NCBI GenBank assembly: GCA_039720395.1
Contig: CM077831.1
Span: 6,242,003 to 6,306,002, forward strand
Origin: Liquidambar formosana
Lineage: Eukaryota > Streptophyta > Magnoliopsida > Saxifragales > Altingiaceae
DNA length: 64,000 nucleotides
Direction: 5' to 3'
Part shown: in pieces, positions 1 to 10,670 of the stretch
Layout of the letters: each line of letters opens with the position of its first letter
Numbering within the stretch: position 1 is the stretch's first letter
Notes under the pieces: generated by a model
What the model saw: the letters and a program-made list of their open reading frames with translations, nothing else
The model's database searches: none
Told to the model about the DNA's origin: nothing
Program-made: the position numbers and the translations under genes

Positions 1-647
1 CTTCCTCAAAAAAATAATGAGAGTTGCATTTCTGGTTCATGTTTAAAGAGGCCATCTTTGACATAAAGAAATAAACTTGGTTTAATGAGCCGTAAGTGTT
101 ATGTGCATCTCACATTAGGCATGAACCTCAGGGGATTGGTGCCTCTAAGGTTGTGCCCTGCCTAGGGGTGAACTGGAAGACCTTGAATCATAATATAATG
201 AGTTTACAAAAAAGTACGGCACTTAGAACTATTTATGTTTACATAATGAAAGAATGATACATTGCAGAAAATTATTTTAACAAATTTGGCCAAGCAAGAT
301 ACACTAAAAGCTAGAATGACAACAACTCTAATCCAAAATCACACTTACAAATAGGGTACTGAAGCTGCCCATATCTAATATGAACAATCCCAATTACTGG
401 ATGCACACACTGTGAACAATACACGAGGATAATGTGTCCAGCTTCGTATGGCTAGGTTATCAAGTGAATTATGGATTCACAACATTGCTCTATAAATAGT
501 TTCATACATGAATCTTTTTTTAGTACTAAAAGTATGGCAGTAGGACCACGTGCATTTTTTCTAAAACTAGTTAAATAGACAATAAGTGTAGTTCCCAACC
601 TTATTTTAGGCCCACATAATTAGAAAGAAAGGAAGAAAAGAAAGAAC
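1..647. other. No recognised gene, flank of the uridine-kinase-like exon
   Basis: I see no coding segment or repeat family here. If the exon at 648-747 belongs to a live gene, this stretch would be the intron following it, because the exon reads on the minus strand. The next expected uridine-kinase exon, starting in the DADVRLARR region of the protein, was not found by eye, so either the intron runs past the window edge or the exon stands alone. Confidence 0.4.
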
Positions 648-747
648 CTGTATCAACAAATATCTTCATGTTCATCAACTCTCGGACATGAGGAACGTGG
701 AAGAGGAGTATGCCTTCCAAAATTATCACGTCTAAAGGGTTTACTTG
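648..747 (-). pseudogene. Uridine kinase-like exon (single exon, probably a fragment)
   Basis: Read on the minus strand this 100-bp segment encodes QVNPLDVIILEGILLF, then HVPHVRELMNMKIFVDT. It closely resembles the segment of plant uridine kinase/uracil phosphoribosyltransferase-like (UKL) proteins that follows the nucleoside-binding region. Plant UKL proteins carry an HDPRVRD-type motif where this copy has HVPHVRE, so an Asp and an Arg are replaced. The exon has plausible boundaries: an AG acceptor directly before the CAA codon and a GT donor after GATACAG, leaving phase 1. No neighbouring UKL exons were found on either side. The substitutions and isolation favour a captured or decayed exon, but a real gene with long introns extending past the left edge is possible. 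The homology is visible; the pseudogene status is inferred. Confidence 0.6.
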
Positions 748-2518
748 CTAGAAATTTAATAGCAATAAGGGCTTTTGGTGCATGTTATACAAATGTAGAC
801 CTGAAATTTCACTTCACACAAGTTCAGGCCTTTGTCTAAAGACATAAAGGCCAGGAAAAAAAAAAAAAAAAAAACAAACAAACAAACAACAACAACAACA
901 ATGTTTCAGAAAAACATTGGCTGGGTGTAAAGGTTAAATAAAATTTTATGGAAAGTGGCCTAAATGGGTTGCATAGTAAAGGTGTGAATACTAAATCATA
1001 AATATAACAGCTAACAGGCAACCTATAATCTATCTGACACACTTCCAATTAATTATTGGGATGTCAGATAGTTTCCAACATGATGTCTGCGTTTGCATAT
1101 GTCCAACACCAATTTGGACCCTTTATTTTTTGGCTGCATGTAGTCAGTGGGTTGGTGTACACAGATAGTTCCCACTCCCTGGATTGATATGAGGAGGTTT
1201 GTGTTAACTAAAACTACATATGTGCACTGATAACTTGTTCATGGCTTTGTTATACTGGATGATTTATGTGCATTTCGTTGCCTAATGTTGAAGGTAGGTA
1301 ACTTGATAATTGATGTTTATCACATTTGTATGAGTGTTGTTGATCCACTGCTGGCAGCAAAGCCTTTTGTAGAAGGTCCAGAATTCCTTGATGCATTAAC
1401 TAATTTATTTTTTAGCAAATTTAAATGAAAAATATTTTTAATTGTATAACTCCTTGCTTAGTTAAAAAATTTTGGCAAATTTATTTTGAGTTAGATTTGT
1501 AGTTTCCTCACCATAAGCCTTGACATGAATTTGAATTCTGACAAATTGAATTATTTATAGCACAATGTCCAGAATTTCAATTGGGCCCAAACCCCCAACT
1601 TTAAGTAATTTATTAGGTTCTTTCTACTATCTTTTTTTCCTCTGGTACTATCATGTAGGGTGATGGGTTTTGCAATGGCTACGTTTTAGATGATGGTTGT
1701 GCCTTCTAAGGCTACTAAACCACATTGGATCAATTTCATTTTCATGGGGACATCAAATTAACAAACGGTTAATTATTCTATATGAACATTTAGTGCATCG
1801 AAATGTAGTGGAGCTGGAGTTCATGAATAGCAGAACAAATCATCTCTCTTCCAATAAGGTCTATTTTTTTAAGTTATTTTGGACACACAATTTAAGATGA
1901 ATATAATGTATCAAATTTATCACATTAAGGTCGGTCATTGTCTCAATCAAATGTACCTATACCTCAATCAAAGTTAAATGAAAATTTTCACTCTAATTTT
2001 TACCGTGTAAAATTAACTTTAAAAATTTAGGTAGCTGTATAGAAACAAATCATCACTCTAGTTTTTACTGTGTAAAACTTCACCCAATTTTTTTGGCTTT
2101 ACAGGTATGACGTTGATATGTTCCTGACCCACAAGATTTCTAACTTCAGGTGAAGGTCTAAGTAGTTCAAGCATAATTTACTACTTTGTTGCTTTTTGTA
2201 CTTTTTTTAAAAGAAAGATTTTATTTGGATGCCATTTGGTTGTTGTTAGTAGTTCAATCTTTATTTAGTACTAGTAAGCTTTTATTTTAATTGAAGCATA
2301 GCATTTAAGATGCATAGGTGATTCAATTGTTGCACACATGTTCTATTAAGAGCTTGTTGGTTTTGGTGCTTCTGTGTTGTCAACGGTAGCTTGCGCTCCC
2401 ATTTGCTATACTTGCTTATTGATCTGGAAGCGATGTTTGTAGATAACTCTAGGTGTGCTAGTGATTTTCTTGGTTGTTGTTTGTTATTATAGACTTTAAC
2501 TACAATGGATTTGTTACA
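748..2518. other. Unassigned intergenic or intronic sequence
   Basis: AT-rich sequence with no coding region I can assign. It contains a homopolymer A tract followed by CAAA and CAA repeats around 857-901, which could be an old retroposon tail or simple-sequence slippage. Short open frames near 836-1048 and 1697-1900 lack family resemblance and splice context and are treated as chance. Confidence 0.35.
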
Positions 2519-2613
2519 CCAAATATCCGTCACAAATCGCTTGATTTGTGACGGATTTGCCATAATTTGTGACGTTTGAGACGGTTGCAATTGCTCTCTT
2601 TTTTTGTAGTGAC
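2519..2613. mobile_element. CACTA-type transposon right terminus (fragment)
   Basis: The segment ends in TTTTTTTGTAGTG, which on the minus strand reads CACTACAAAAAAAG, the classic terminal motif of CACTA (En/Spm) transposons. Just inside is a perfect 12-bp inverted repeat, CCGTCACAAATC and GATTTGTGACGG with a 4-nt loop at about 2527-2554, of the kind found in CACTA subterminal regions. No matching left terminus was seen upstream in the window, so the element is truncated or begins outside. The terminus is directly visible; the family assignment is by motif only. Confidence 0.5.
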
Positions 2614-2946
2614 TAAAACACACATCATCTAGCCAGTAGATGCACTAGGCAAACAGATTCAGTTTAGACTCTAGAATAGGCAACAATGCTTAATAAAGTA
2701 TCATCCCAGCCAATTTAAAAATTGAAATGAACTTATTCACAAGGAAAGATAATTGTCCAAAAACCTACTGTCCTACACACTGAGGACTTTCCATAACACA
2801 GAAACTCATAGTAATATGTGAAAATTTGTCTAATAAATCAATAGAGCAGCTCTACTCAAAATTTTGAGTTTCAATGGAGTTCTGAAGCTTAGAAAATTCC
2901 ATGTGAGTAATTTCTAGGAACAAATCCCTCACAACAAATAAATATA

Positions 2947-3142
2947 GAGCTATGTTTGGATAAGGAATTTCTAAGTGGAATTTGTTTTTGAGATGGAATT
3001 TGTAAAATTTGTATAAGGAGTTTCTTTATAAAAATTTGTAAAATTTTTGTAAGGATTTATAAGGAGTTTCCTTATAAAAATTTCACAAATTTCATCTCAA
3101 AGACAAATTCCACCTAAAAATTCCTAATCTAAACAAAGCGCT
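2947..3142. mobile_element. MITE with ~60-bp terminal inverted repeats
   Basis: The left arm begins GCTATGTTTGGATAAGGAAT and the right arm, reverse-complemented, begins GCGCTTTGTTTAGATTAGGA. Pairing continues with small mismatches for about 60 bp through the GGAATTTG and GAGATG stretches. Length about 195 bp, AT-rich, no coding capacity: a miniature inverted-repeat transposable element. I could not settle the target-site duplication, so the superfamily is open. Confidence 0.65.
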
Positions 3143-3739
3143 ACAATTTTTCCTCTAAATTTGACAAGCAAATATGGAGACATTCAATTGCGCAAAACTT
3201 TAGAAAATTATTGCTGTCATCTATGTTGTTGTTGTTGTTATATTGGTCCAAAAAATGGGTAGTTGTTGCAGTAAAGAGTAAAGATTCAAGGGTGATGGCA
3301 CATGAAATTGGAGGGACAAAAACTATCTGTTTCTATATAACAAAAAATGGGTATTTGAATTCTTTTTTGTTAGAGGTGTCTCCCAATTCTAATTTGGGAT
3401 TTCAATTGGAATCCAAACATGCCTAATTGTCACAACAACTCAGACCACTCTGGCCACCTCCCCTGTTTCAAGTAAAGGCAACAATATCAATTCAACGAAC
3501 CAACCAAAATGTCCCAAATGGATTTCCAACAAAAGAAAAGAAAAGAAAAGAAAAGTTTTTCAAATGGCTGGGTAACTTCTATTACAATTATCTTCTTCGT
3601 TTTTCTTTTTAAATTATATAATTTCTTTTAAATTATATAATGTTTCAAATTATATAATGTTTACACCAGCAAGCAATGATAAATCGTATGGTATGTAATC
3701 AACATGTTTATGATCGAGCCTCATATGTTTAAAATGTGA
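3143..3739. other. Unassigned sequence between MITE and transposase fragment
   Basis: Two short open frames (3211-3426 and 3427-3612) lie here without recognisable family features; the second is largely made of an AAAAG simple repeat near 3531-3555. I see no gene or repeat boundary that can be supported. Confidence 0.3.
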
Positions 3740-3893
3740 TTAAAAATCTAATGTCGGTGAAAAAGCACTTGAAGAAGGAGGCAGAAATTGTAAAAGCACT
3801 TGAAGAAGAAAGTGCTAAGCGGGCTATAGAAATAGAGCTTCTCCGATAGACTATGAGATAGGAGTTCATGGCAATGCTAGCCAATCAGAAATA
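3740..3893 (+). pseudogene. Coiled-coil tail of an En/Spm-like transposase (fragment)
   Basis: In one plus frame the segment reads as a charged heptad-rich stretch, including EEESAKRAIEIELLR followed after in-frame stops by EFMAMLANQK. Such Lys/Glu-rich coiled-coil ends are common in plant En/Spm accessory transposase proteins, and the segment lies between CACTA-like termini (2613 and 7574). At least two stop codons interrupt the frame. The family call rests on composition and neighbourhood rather than catalytic residues. Any coiled-coil gene fragment could look similar. Confidence 0.35.
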
Positions 3894-4984
3894 GGTATAC
3901 CAAAATTTAATTTAATTTAGTTTTGTTTCTTGAAACTTTTTATAAATATTATTACTTTGATGGCTATAAAATGCATAACCAATAGGATGAATATAATATA
4001 TGGGGGTACAAAATCTTTGAGTTGATTCTATCTGTCCTCTTTGAAACCTCTCTAATTACCAATCCCACCATGCCACATCCCAGTGCTTTGAAATTTACAA
4101 TTATTCCTGTGGAAATGATGAGAAGAATCGATTTTCTTTAAAATTTGGCCTGTGTTTTCTTTTAAATAACAGTGTAGGCTGGCCTATAGTCTAAGAATAA
4201 TGGGATAGAGTGTTGCGATTGGTAGTTGGAGGAACTATAAATAACCTGACCTTAAGGAATGTGTCAAGTAAGTTTGTAATTGGTTTCTAATATTTGTTTT
4301 CATAATTTTTTTTTGTATCTTTTGGTAGGTATGTTGTTGGACAGTACCCAAGATTTCTAAGAGCCCATTAGAAGTTCTTGAAACTATTGTAAATAAGTCA
4401 TTTTCTTTCATGCATGAAACACATTCAGGAGTCCAGGTTATTTTTATGTTCTGATATTTTATTTTTAAATCTTTGTAGGATTGTGAGGTGCCAAAATATC
4501 TGTAGAATAGAGCAATTTCTTTCCCCCTAGGCATTCTGTATTGGGTTGTGGAGTTGAAGCATAGAATGCATTTGTTGCTTGGGATGGGTACATTTTGGTC
4601 TTTGTTTCAATAACAGAATATCTGATTTAGAATCGTGTTTTGTTTATGCTTGTTGTCATAATATATCTGAAAGTGGGCTTTGGTTGTAATTCTTCCTTGC
4701 ATTGCATTAAGTGTTGTATTTTTTGACACCGGAAGTCACAAGCTCGGAGGTGGAGGAGGTTGCAGGAGATAGATTAGTTAGTATAAAGCCTTTAGTCACA
4801 ATTTCATGAACATAAATCTTGTAGCCAATAAATGATTACTATTGCTGAACTTATGTATGTGTTATATATTATCAAGTTTTTTTTCTAAATTTTCTTTTTA
4901 TAGATTTATTTTCCTAACATATCCATAACGCTAGAACCAAAATTTAAAAACTGTTTTTTAGATCCCAAATCGATCCGAGTTCAT
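3894..4984. other. Unassigned, possible 3' gene and noncoding part of a CACTA element
   Basis: No convincing open frame. The minus-strand 99-aa frame at 4235-4534 has no recognised features. The stretch lies between the transposase-tail fragment and the subterminal repeats and may be the noncoding right half of one CACTA-type element ending at 7574, but continuity is inferred. Confidence 0.25.
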
Positions 4985-5210
4985 GTCGGATCGATCCGGG
5001 TTGACAGAACCAAAATTTGCATTTCTAGAGCAGTATGGATCGATCCACCTAGGTCATGGATCGATCCACCTAAGCAAAAGCAAAATTTGCATTTTTAAAA
5101 TACCATGGATCGATCCCCATAGGCTATGGATCGATCCACCGAGGCAGAAGCAAAATTGCTATTTCTAAAATACCACGGATCGATCCTCCTACGCCACGGA
5201 TCGATCCTCT
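4985..5210. repeat. 70-bp tandem repeat with paired GGATCGATCC palindromes
   Basis: Seven exact copies of the 10-bp palindrome GGATCGATCC start at 4988, 5037, 5058, 5107, 5128, 5177 and 5198. The spacing alternates exactly 49, 21, 49, 21, 49, 21 bp, so the unit is 70 bp with two palindromes 21 bp apart. Between them a CAAAATTTGCATTTCT-like spacer recurs with drift. Overlapping short open frames here are by-products of the repeat. Function unknown; arrays of palindromic motifs near transposon ends can be transposase-binding sites, which is inference here. Confidence 0.85.
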
Positions 5211-6649
5211 ATAATTTGACTATGGTTATACTGCTTTTTCTTGCTTTAAATATGCTTGCATCAACTGTTTCTGTGGAGGGTTCTATATTTTGTCTTTCGT
5301 TTTCTTATATTTGGTAGATTGGTACATTAAAAAAATGATATAGTGAAACTTTTTGACAGTATTGAGAAATATGGTATGTCCTCTTTTTTTTTTTTGGGAA
5401 AAGAAATTCTATGTATTTTGATATTCTTCTTCTATTCTATAACTTGTGGGTTTTTGTGCTCTTTTCTTTGTTATTGTAATTTACCTCTTGAGCTGCTACT
5501 TGAACTTTTTAAGTCACTGAATTAGTTTTTTTTTTTTTTTTCCTACTTACATATGTATTTTAGAATTGCCATGCATTTAATAGATCATGAAGACATGAAT
5601 GAAGCCCACTTTTGATAACTATGCCTAGCTAAGACCTTGTAATATATTGATTGATCAGTTTCCTTTTTACATAGACTTAGAAAGTTATGATCATATTTCT
5701 AGTACCCTGAACCACATTATTGATAGTAGTAGAAGCTTCTTTCATTGTAGAAGGGATGATGATCATTCAAGATGCTTTCTAGTTCCTAGTCTTATCACTT
5801 AAATGCTTTCCATGAACTTCTAATAATTTTTCTTTGGTTCTTCTTAAATCCTAGTACACTTCTAAATCTTATAAAACCTAACTTATTCACAAAGGAAGAA
5901 TTTATCAAGCTTATGGGTTTTGAATAGGTTGATTTATTGACCTAACTAGACAATCCGTATGATGTATGATTGGTGAAATATAAAAAATAAAATAAAAATT
6001 GGAGATATTGTCATTTTCCCAAGTCCAATATAAAATGGGTCTGGATCTGAATCTTAAATTGATAGCAGTTGCCATATGCAATTCATTGAGGAAATACCAT
6101 TGTCTGAATATTTGATTCTCTTTTAGTTAGTCTCTCTCTCTCACTTTCTAATTTTCTTTGTTTCTTTGCAATGTTTTACAGGAGTAGATTATTGCTAATC
6201 AGTCGGAATTTCCTGCATTTTGGATGCTTTAGTATCTTTGGAGTAAATGGTTGCTAATCAACTGGAATTTTTGCATTTTGGATGCTTTTAGTATCTTTGT
6301 TGATTTACTTCAAAATTTGTAATGACATTTTGGAAGGTTGAAGCTTGAAGCTTAAAGCTTTAATTTGTAATGACATTTTGGAAAAGGTTAAAGCTTGAAG
6401 CTTGAAGATTTTAATATAGTGATATGGATGCTTTAATATCTTTGTTGATTTATTTTCAATTTGTAATGACATTCTGGAAGGTTGATATTTTGGATGGCTT
6501 CATTAGTTAAATGAATGTTTAAAGTTTGGGTTTAAATTAATTTGGGATTGAGATATTATATTTTGGATGGTTTCATTACTTTAAATAGGGTACAGGATAA
6601 GTCACCATGAAAAGACAGATTTAAATATATATATATATTAAAAAAAAAA
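5211..6649. other. Unassigned AT-rich sequence, short local duplications
   Basis: No gene recognised. Around 6180-6490 a phrase of about 60 bp (GGATGCTTTAGTATCTTTG with TTGTAATGACATTTTGGAA) is repeated two to three times. A short AT dinucleotide run lies near 6626-6640. This could be the noncoding right part of the CACTA-like element that ends at 7574. Confidence 0.3.
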
Positions 6650-6663
6650 CATATAAGTTATTG

Positions 6664-7300
6664 CAACGACTTTGTCATTGCAATAAAAAATATTTTTAAT
6701 TAAAAAAATTCGTTTTTGCAATGGGAAATATCGTAGCAATACGTTATTGCCACGAGAAAGATTGTAGCAATAACTTATTGCAACGCCAAAGTCGTTGCGA
6801 TAAATAATATTTTTAATTAAAATAATTCTTTCTTGCAATGGGAAAGATTGTAGCAATAAGTTATTGCCACGACAAAGATTGTAGCAATACCTTATTGCAA
6901 CGCCAAAGTCGTTGCGATAAAAAATATTTTTAATTAAAAAAATTCGTTCTTGCAAGAGGAAAGATCGTAGCAATACTTTATCGCCACGGGAAAGATTGTA
7001 GCAATACTTTATTGCAACGCCAAAGTCGTTGCGATAAATAATATTTTTAATTAAAATAATTCTTTCTTGCAACGGGAAAGATCGTAGCAATAAGTTATTG
7101 CCACGATAAAGATTGTAGCAATACCTTATTGCAACGCCAAAGTCGTTGCGATAAATAATATTTTTAATTAAAATAATTATTTCTTGCAACTGGGAACAAG
7201 CGTAGTAATAAGTTATTGCCATGACAAGGATTGTTGCAATAACTTATTGCAACGGCGAAATTGTTGCGATAAAGAATATTTTTAATTAAAAAAATTGATA
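6664..7300. repeat. 117-bp tandem array, probable CACTA subterminal repeats
   Basis: The phrase CAACGCCAAAGTCGTTGCGA or a close variant recurs at 6664, 6781, 6898, 7015, 7132 and 7250, a period of 117 bp (118 in the last step). Each unit holds inverted AACG/CGTT words and an ATATTTTTAATTAAAA spacer. Because 117 is divisible by three and the minus strand lacks stops in one frame, a 194-residue repetitive frame (6638-7222) arises; I regard it as an artefact. The same TTGCAACG words continue to the transposon-like terminus at 7574. Confidence 0.85.
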
Positions 7301-7574
7301 TTTTTAGGTATATTTCCACAATAATATTGTTGCAATACTTTTTCGCAACGAAACAAAAATTAATTGCAACAATAAAACCGTTGCATTAAATGGAGGTGTA
7401 TTGCAACGAAATTTGTATTGCAACGATATTTATTGTTGCAATAACCTATTACCACGGAGGTTTTTGCAACGGATCGCAACAGTAGTGTTGTCGTTGCAAT
7501 AGGTATTTATTGCAACGACTTTGAGGTTATCGCAACGACTTTTACCGTTGCGATAGATGCTTTCTCCTGTGGTG
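7301..7574. mobile_element. CACTA-like right terminus abutting the truncated LTR of element B
   Basis: Dense TTGCAACGA/TCGTTGCAA words lead to an end reading TTTCTCCTGTGGTG. On the minus strand this is CACCACAGGAGAAAGC, followed by repeated CGCAACG motifs, matching the general design of CACTA-type termini (here CACCA). Directly after it element B's 5' LTR resumes in mid-LTR at GATAGCTAG. The first ~320 bp of that LTR are not in the window, so the element either inserted into the LTR and its other side was lost, or a deletion joined the two. A left TSD cannot be checked. Confidence 0.5.
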
Positions 7575-8877
7575 ATAGCTAGTCTCAAGCTATTTGTGTG
7601 GAGACACTACAACCAACAAGTGGGTGCCTATTGCGAGAATAGGTACACTGAATGTGACCAAAGATATGAGATAAACTGAATGGAGTTTTATCCTACCTGT
7701 CAATCAATTTCTCATTGTTATAGTGGTACAAGTAATCCTTAGACCTGAGACACCATAGTTGCCTTATGCATGTAGCTTTAGAAGTTTGATAACACTAAGT
7801 GTAGATCCTATTCAGGGGTCTGCAAAGGTGTTCATTGGCCCTACTGCTATGTGTATGAAGGCATGTGAGTGATCAACAAGGGATCCATCACTCTTAGGAA
7901 AAAGAGAGAGAATGTCTCATATAGCATTCATAATATAACTCATTAAATCCATGGCCATGGTAGGATGAATATGAAAAGAGTTTCATGAGTTCATCAATAA
8001 GTTGATATCTATGAATGAGTATAAAGTAATTGAACTAGGGACTTGACAGACTTCCATGTCCTATTAGTTCAATTGGAGACATTGTGTTGAAGGAAGGATG
8101 CAATTGTAACCTATAAACTATAACAGAAGGGTTCTTTGTAAATGACTATTCACCTCATTAAGGACCACACCATGAGCCATATGCTAGGTGTTACTCATGG
8201 TTAGTAGAAGCCCTAATTGATATAAGTGAGTTATAATCAATTAGGGAATTGGAAGGAGTTCTAATTAGACCCTAAATGGAAAGAGTTCCATTGTGCACAC
8301 CTCGTGCTATTCCTACTACTTGATGATGTGAACCTAATGGGTCACACACTGATCATGCAAGATGAGCTTTTAAGTCTATGAGAGAAAGGGTATGAGTGCA
8401 TAAAGAATAGTTCTTTGAGGCCATGTTTGTATTTGATATAAACAATAGGGGTTATTGTGCAATTTCGGGAAATTGCACAAAACCCTAAAAGGGTTTCCCC
8501 CCTAGGGCCGGCCCCTTTAGTGACATCATCACTTTTAGAAGACACCAAGGGCTGGCCAGAATTTCCAGCCTCCCTCTCTCTCTCTCTCCTCTCTTCTCCT
8601 ACACTAGCAACAACAAGGAAAAGGAGGAAAGGACTTGAAGCTCTAGCTAGGTGTGGATACCGTTGGAGGCAGCACACTTGGGCTGCTCATTCACCGCTGT
8701 CCGGAATCAAAGCTTGGAGCAAAAAGGAGAAGACAAAAATTCTGTAAGTGTTCTAACCCTCTTCGTAGTTAGGGTTTGATTTTGTGTTATGCATAGTTAG
8801 ATTCATGGGCTGTGGAATCGTAGGAAAAATTTTTATATTCCGCACTTCAATTTTTCCCTCTTGTTCGATTCCCAACA
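7575..8877 (+). repeat. 5' LTR of element B, truncated and promoter-deleted
   Basis: Aligns by eye with 25305-26636 of the 3' LTR with about a dozen substitutions, and ends in CCCAACA before the primer-binding site. Its first ~320 bp are missing, cut by the CACTA-like terminus. A 30-bp deletion at 8520/8521 removes the segment present at 26252-26281 of the 3' LTR, including the CTATTTAAG TATA-like box. Both sides of the deleted block carry GTG, which points to microhomology-mediated loss. The copy probably cannot start transcription from its own 5' LTR. Confidence 0.9.
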
Positions 8878-8878
8878 G

Positions 8879-8891
8879 TGGTATCAGAGAC
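8879..8891 (+). promoter_or_regulatory. Primer-binding site of element B (initiator tRNA-Met type)
   Basis: One base after the LTR end lies TGGTATCAGAGAC, one mismatch from TGGTATCAGAGCC, the complement of the 3' end of plant initiator tRNA-Met that primes many copia elements. Element A keeps the perfect version. Confidence 0.9.
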
Positions 8892-10619
8892 ATGATTATG
8901 CATAATACAAAATACATATGGGCTGGTAATTATGGTGTAGTTGAATGATTCAAAAATCTGGAAAATTTTTTCTGCATAATTGGTTTTCCTCCATGGCTGA
9001 ACCTAGGGTTTGGAACCCTAGGTCAATTCTCTTCTACTCCTCTTCTAATTGATGGTTAAGTGTATCCATGGATGCAATAGGTTGCATAGGGTTTGAGTTT
9101 GGAGAAGAAGAATAAGGAAACTAGGGTTTTATAAAACTGTTATGAACAGTTTTCATGGTTGCCATGAAAAACCGTCATCTTGTTTTGCCTGCCGAATTCA
9201 AAGTTCTTCTCCAAAATTTTCGAGCCATATATGGTTAGAAAGCTCTTCGAATAAGCTTTCCAACCCAACAAACGGTGCGTCAATCCGAGTTCTGTAGTGA
9301 AAGTTATGAATTTTTTACTACAGGCTGTCTGGAAAGACAGTTTTGCTCGGGAATGATGCAATAGCCACAACTTTGAGTTATTGATGGAGATCAAAGGCAT
9401 GGCAATGGTTGCCATCACTTGGGTTATGTTCTAGACATGGTAGGGAAAGGTTCCCAAGCATTTAGATGCATCATAATTGGATTAAGATGCAAGAACAGAA
9501 GGAAGAAGGAGAAGAACACCATGGAGGCTGAATCTAGGTTTTAGAACCCTAAGGTTCTTGCAATTAATTCTAATTAAAGCTGCTGTATTTATGATGGAAG
9601 ATCATTGTAGGATCATTATATATCATGTGTATATGATTTTCTTTAAGTTTCAAAAAGGTTTTGATGGAAAAAGATTCAAAAAGTTTGAAAATTTTTCATG
9701 AACAGCATAGCAGATTTTCTCTGCAGAAAAGTCATCAATGGAGTTTTGATTAGAACTTGAGTTAGGGAACTCCAAATTGCATGAAACCAATTGCATTAGT
9801 TTCCTAAGACATGTAGGATACTGGGAAAATTCGTTTGGTAGCCTAATTCATTCATCTTGCTGGGTTTTAAATCAATTTCTGACCATGGGCAGTATGCTGT
9901 CAAATTCTGGGCAGCCTACTGTTGTTTTAATTGTTTAGAACAATTGGTGATGATTTGATCATCCGAACCTCTTCTATGAGCTTAGTATTTCATGTAGGGA
10001 CATGATACAAAAGCTGGTTTCAATGGAGGAGTCAAATTGATAAGGATTTAGAAGCTATTGTGACCTTCAAGGTCTGCAACAATGGCTCCAGCAATGGGTT
10101 TTGGAAACCCTGATTGTTCTTGATGATGGCAGCCACTTCCACCACTTCTCACATGTCCAGAGGCTTGTCCCACACCCCTAGGATGTTCTCCCATGACTGG
10201 CCATGGCTTCCCACAGTCGTTGGTGGCCATGGCAGCCTAGCCAAGCTCAGGCAGCCCCCTGGTAGTGACGGCTGTATAGAGTTAAGGATGAAACCCTAAT
10301 TTTGAGTTAATGATGAAACCCTAATTTCATTATGGCATTAATTAAAACCCTAATTGGAATATTAATTACCTTAATTAAGAGTTAATGATTGGTCATTAAA
10401 TGACCAATCATGGTTATTGATTGTTAGGGCATAATTAATACCATTAATGATGTCTAGGGTTAGGGTTTTGGAAACCCTAATTAGTGTAATTAATTAAGAG
10501 TAATTAATACCCTATTTGGCATTAATTAAACCTTAATCCCTTTTATTAAATACCATATGAACCTAGGGTTTTAATGATTGGACATTAAATGACCAATCAT
10601 AAGGCATTTAATGATTAGG

Positions 10620-10670
10620 GCTTGCATTTAGGGTTTAGGGTTATGCATTTAGGGTTTAGGGTTTTAGGAA
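10620..10670 (+). repeat. Short telomere-like motifs in the element B leader
   Basis: Two blocks of TTTAGGGTTTAGGG separated by TTATGCA, followed by TTTTAGG. These are the plant telomere unit in very short tandem form, and are repeated inverted in element A at about 18957-19010. The presence in both copies shows that they belong to the element family rather than to a relic chromosome end. AAACCCTAA is also a known plant promoter motif (telo box). Confidence 0.75.

Noticed and set aside
6638..7222. A 194-residue repetitive minus-strand open frame
   Set aside because: Product of a 117-bp DNA repeat whose period is a multiple of three; low-complexity, no start context or homology.
4985..7300. 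Regular arrays resembling a CRISPR locus
   Set aside because: Units are 70 and 117 bp tandem repeats with similar, not unique, spacers in a plant genome; no cas genes.
9140..9418. 92-residue frame shared with 20207-20485
   Set aside because: It is antisense to the element, lies in the noncoding leader and has no domain.
10048..10299. Overlapping 60-61 residue frames on both strands, also present at 19326-19577
   Set aside because: Their recurrence is explained by homology of elements A and B; no family features on either strand.
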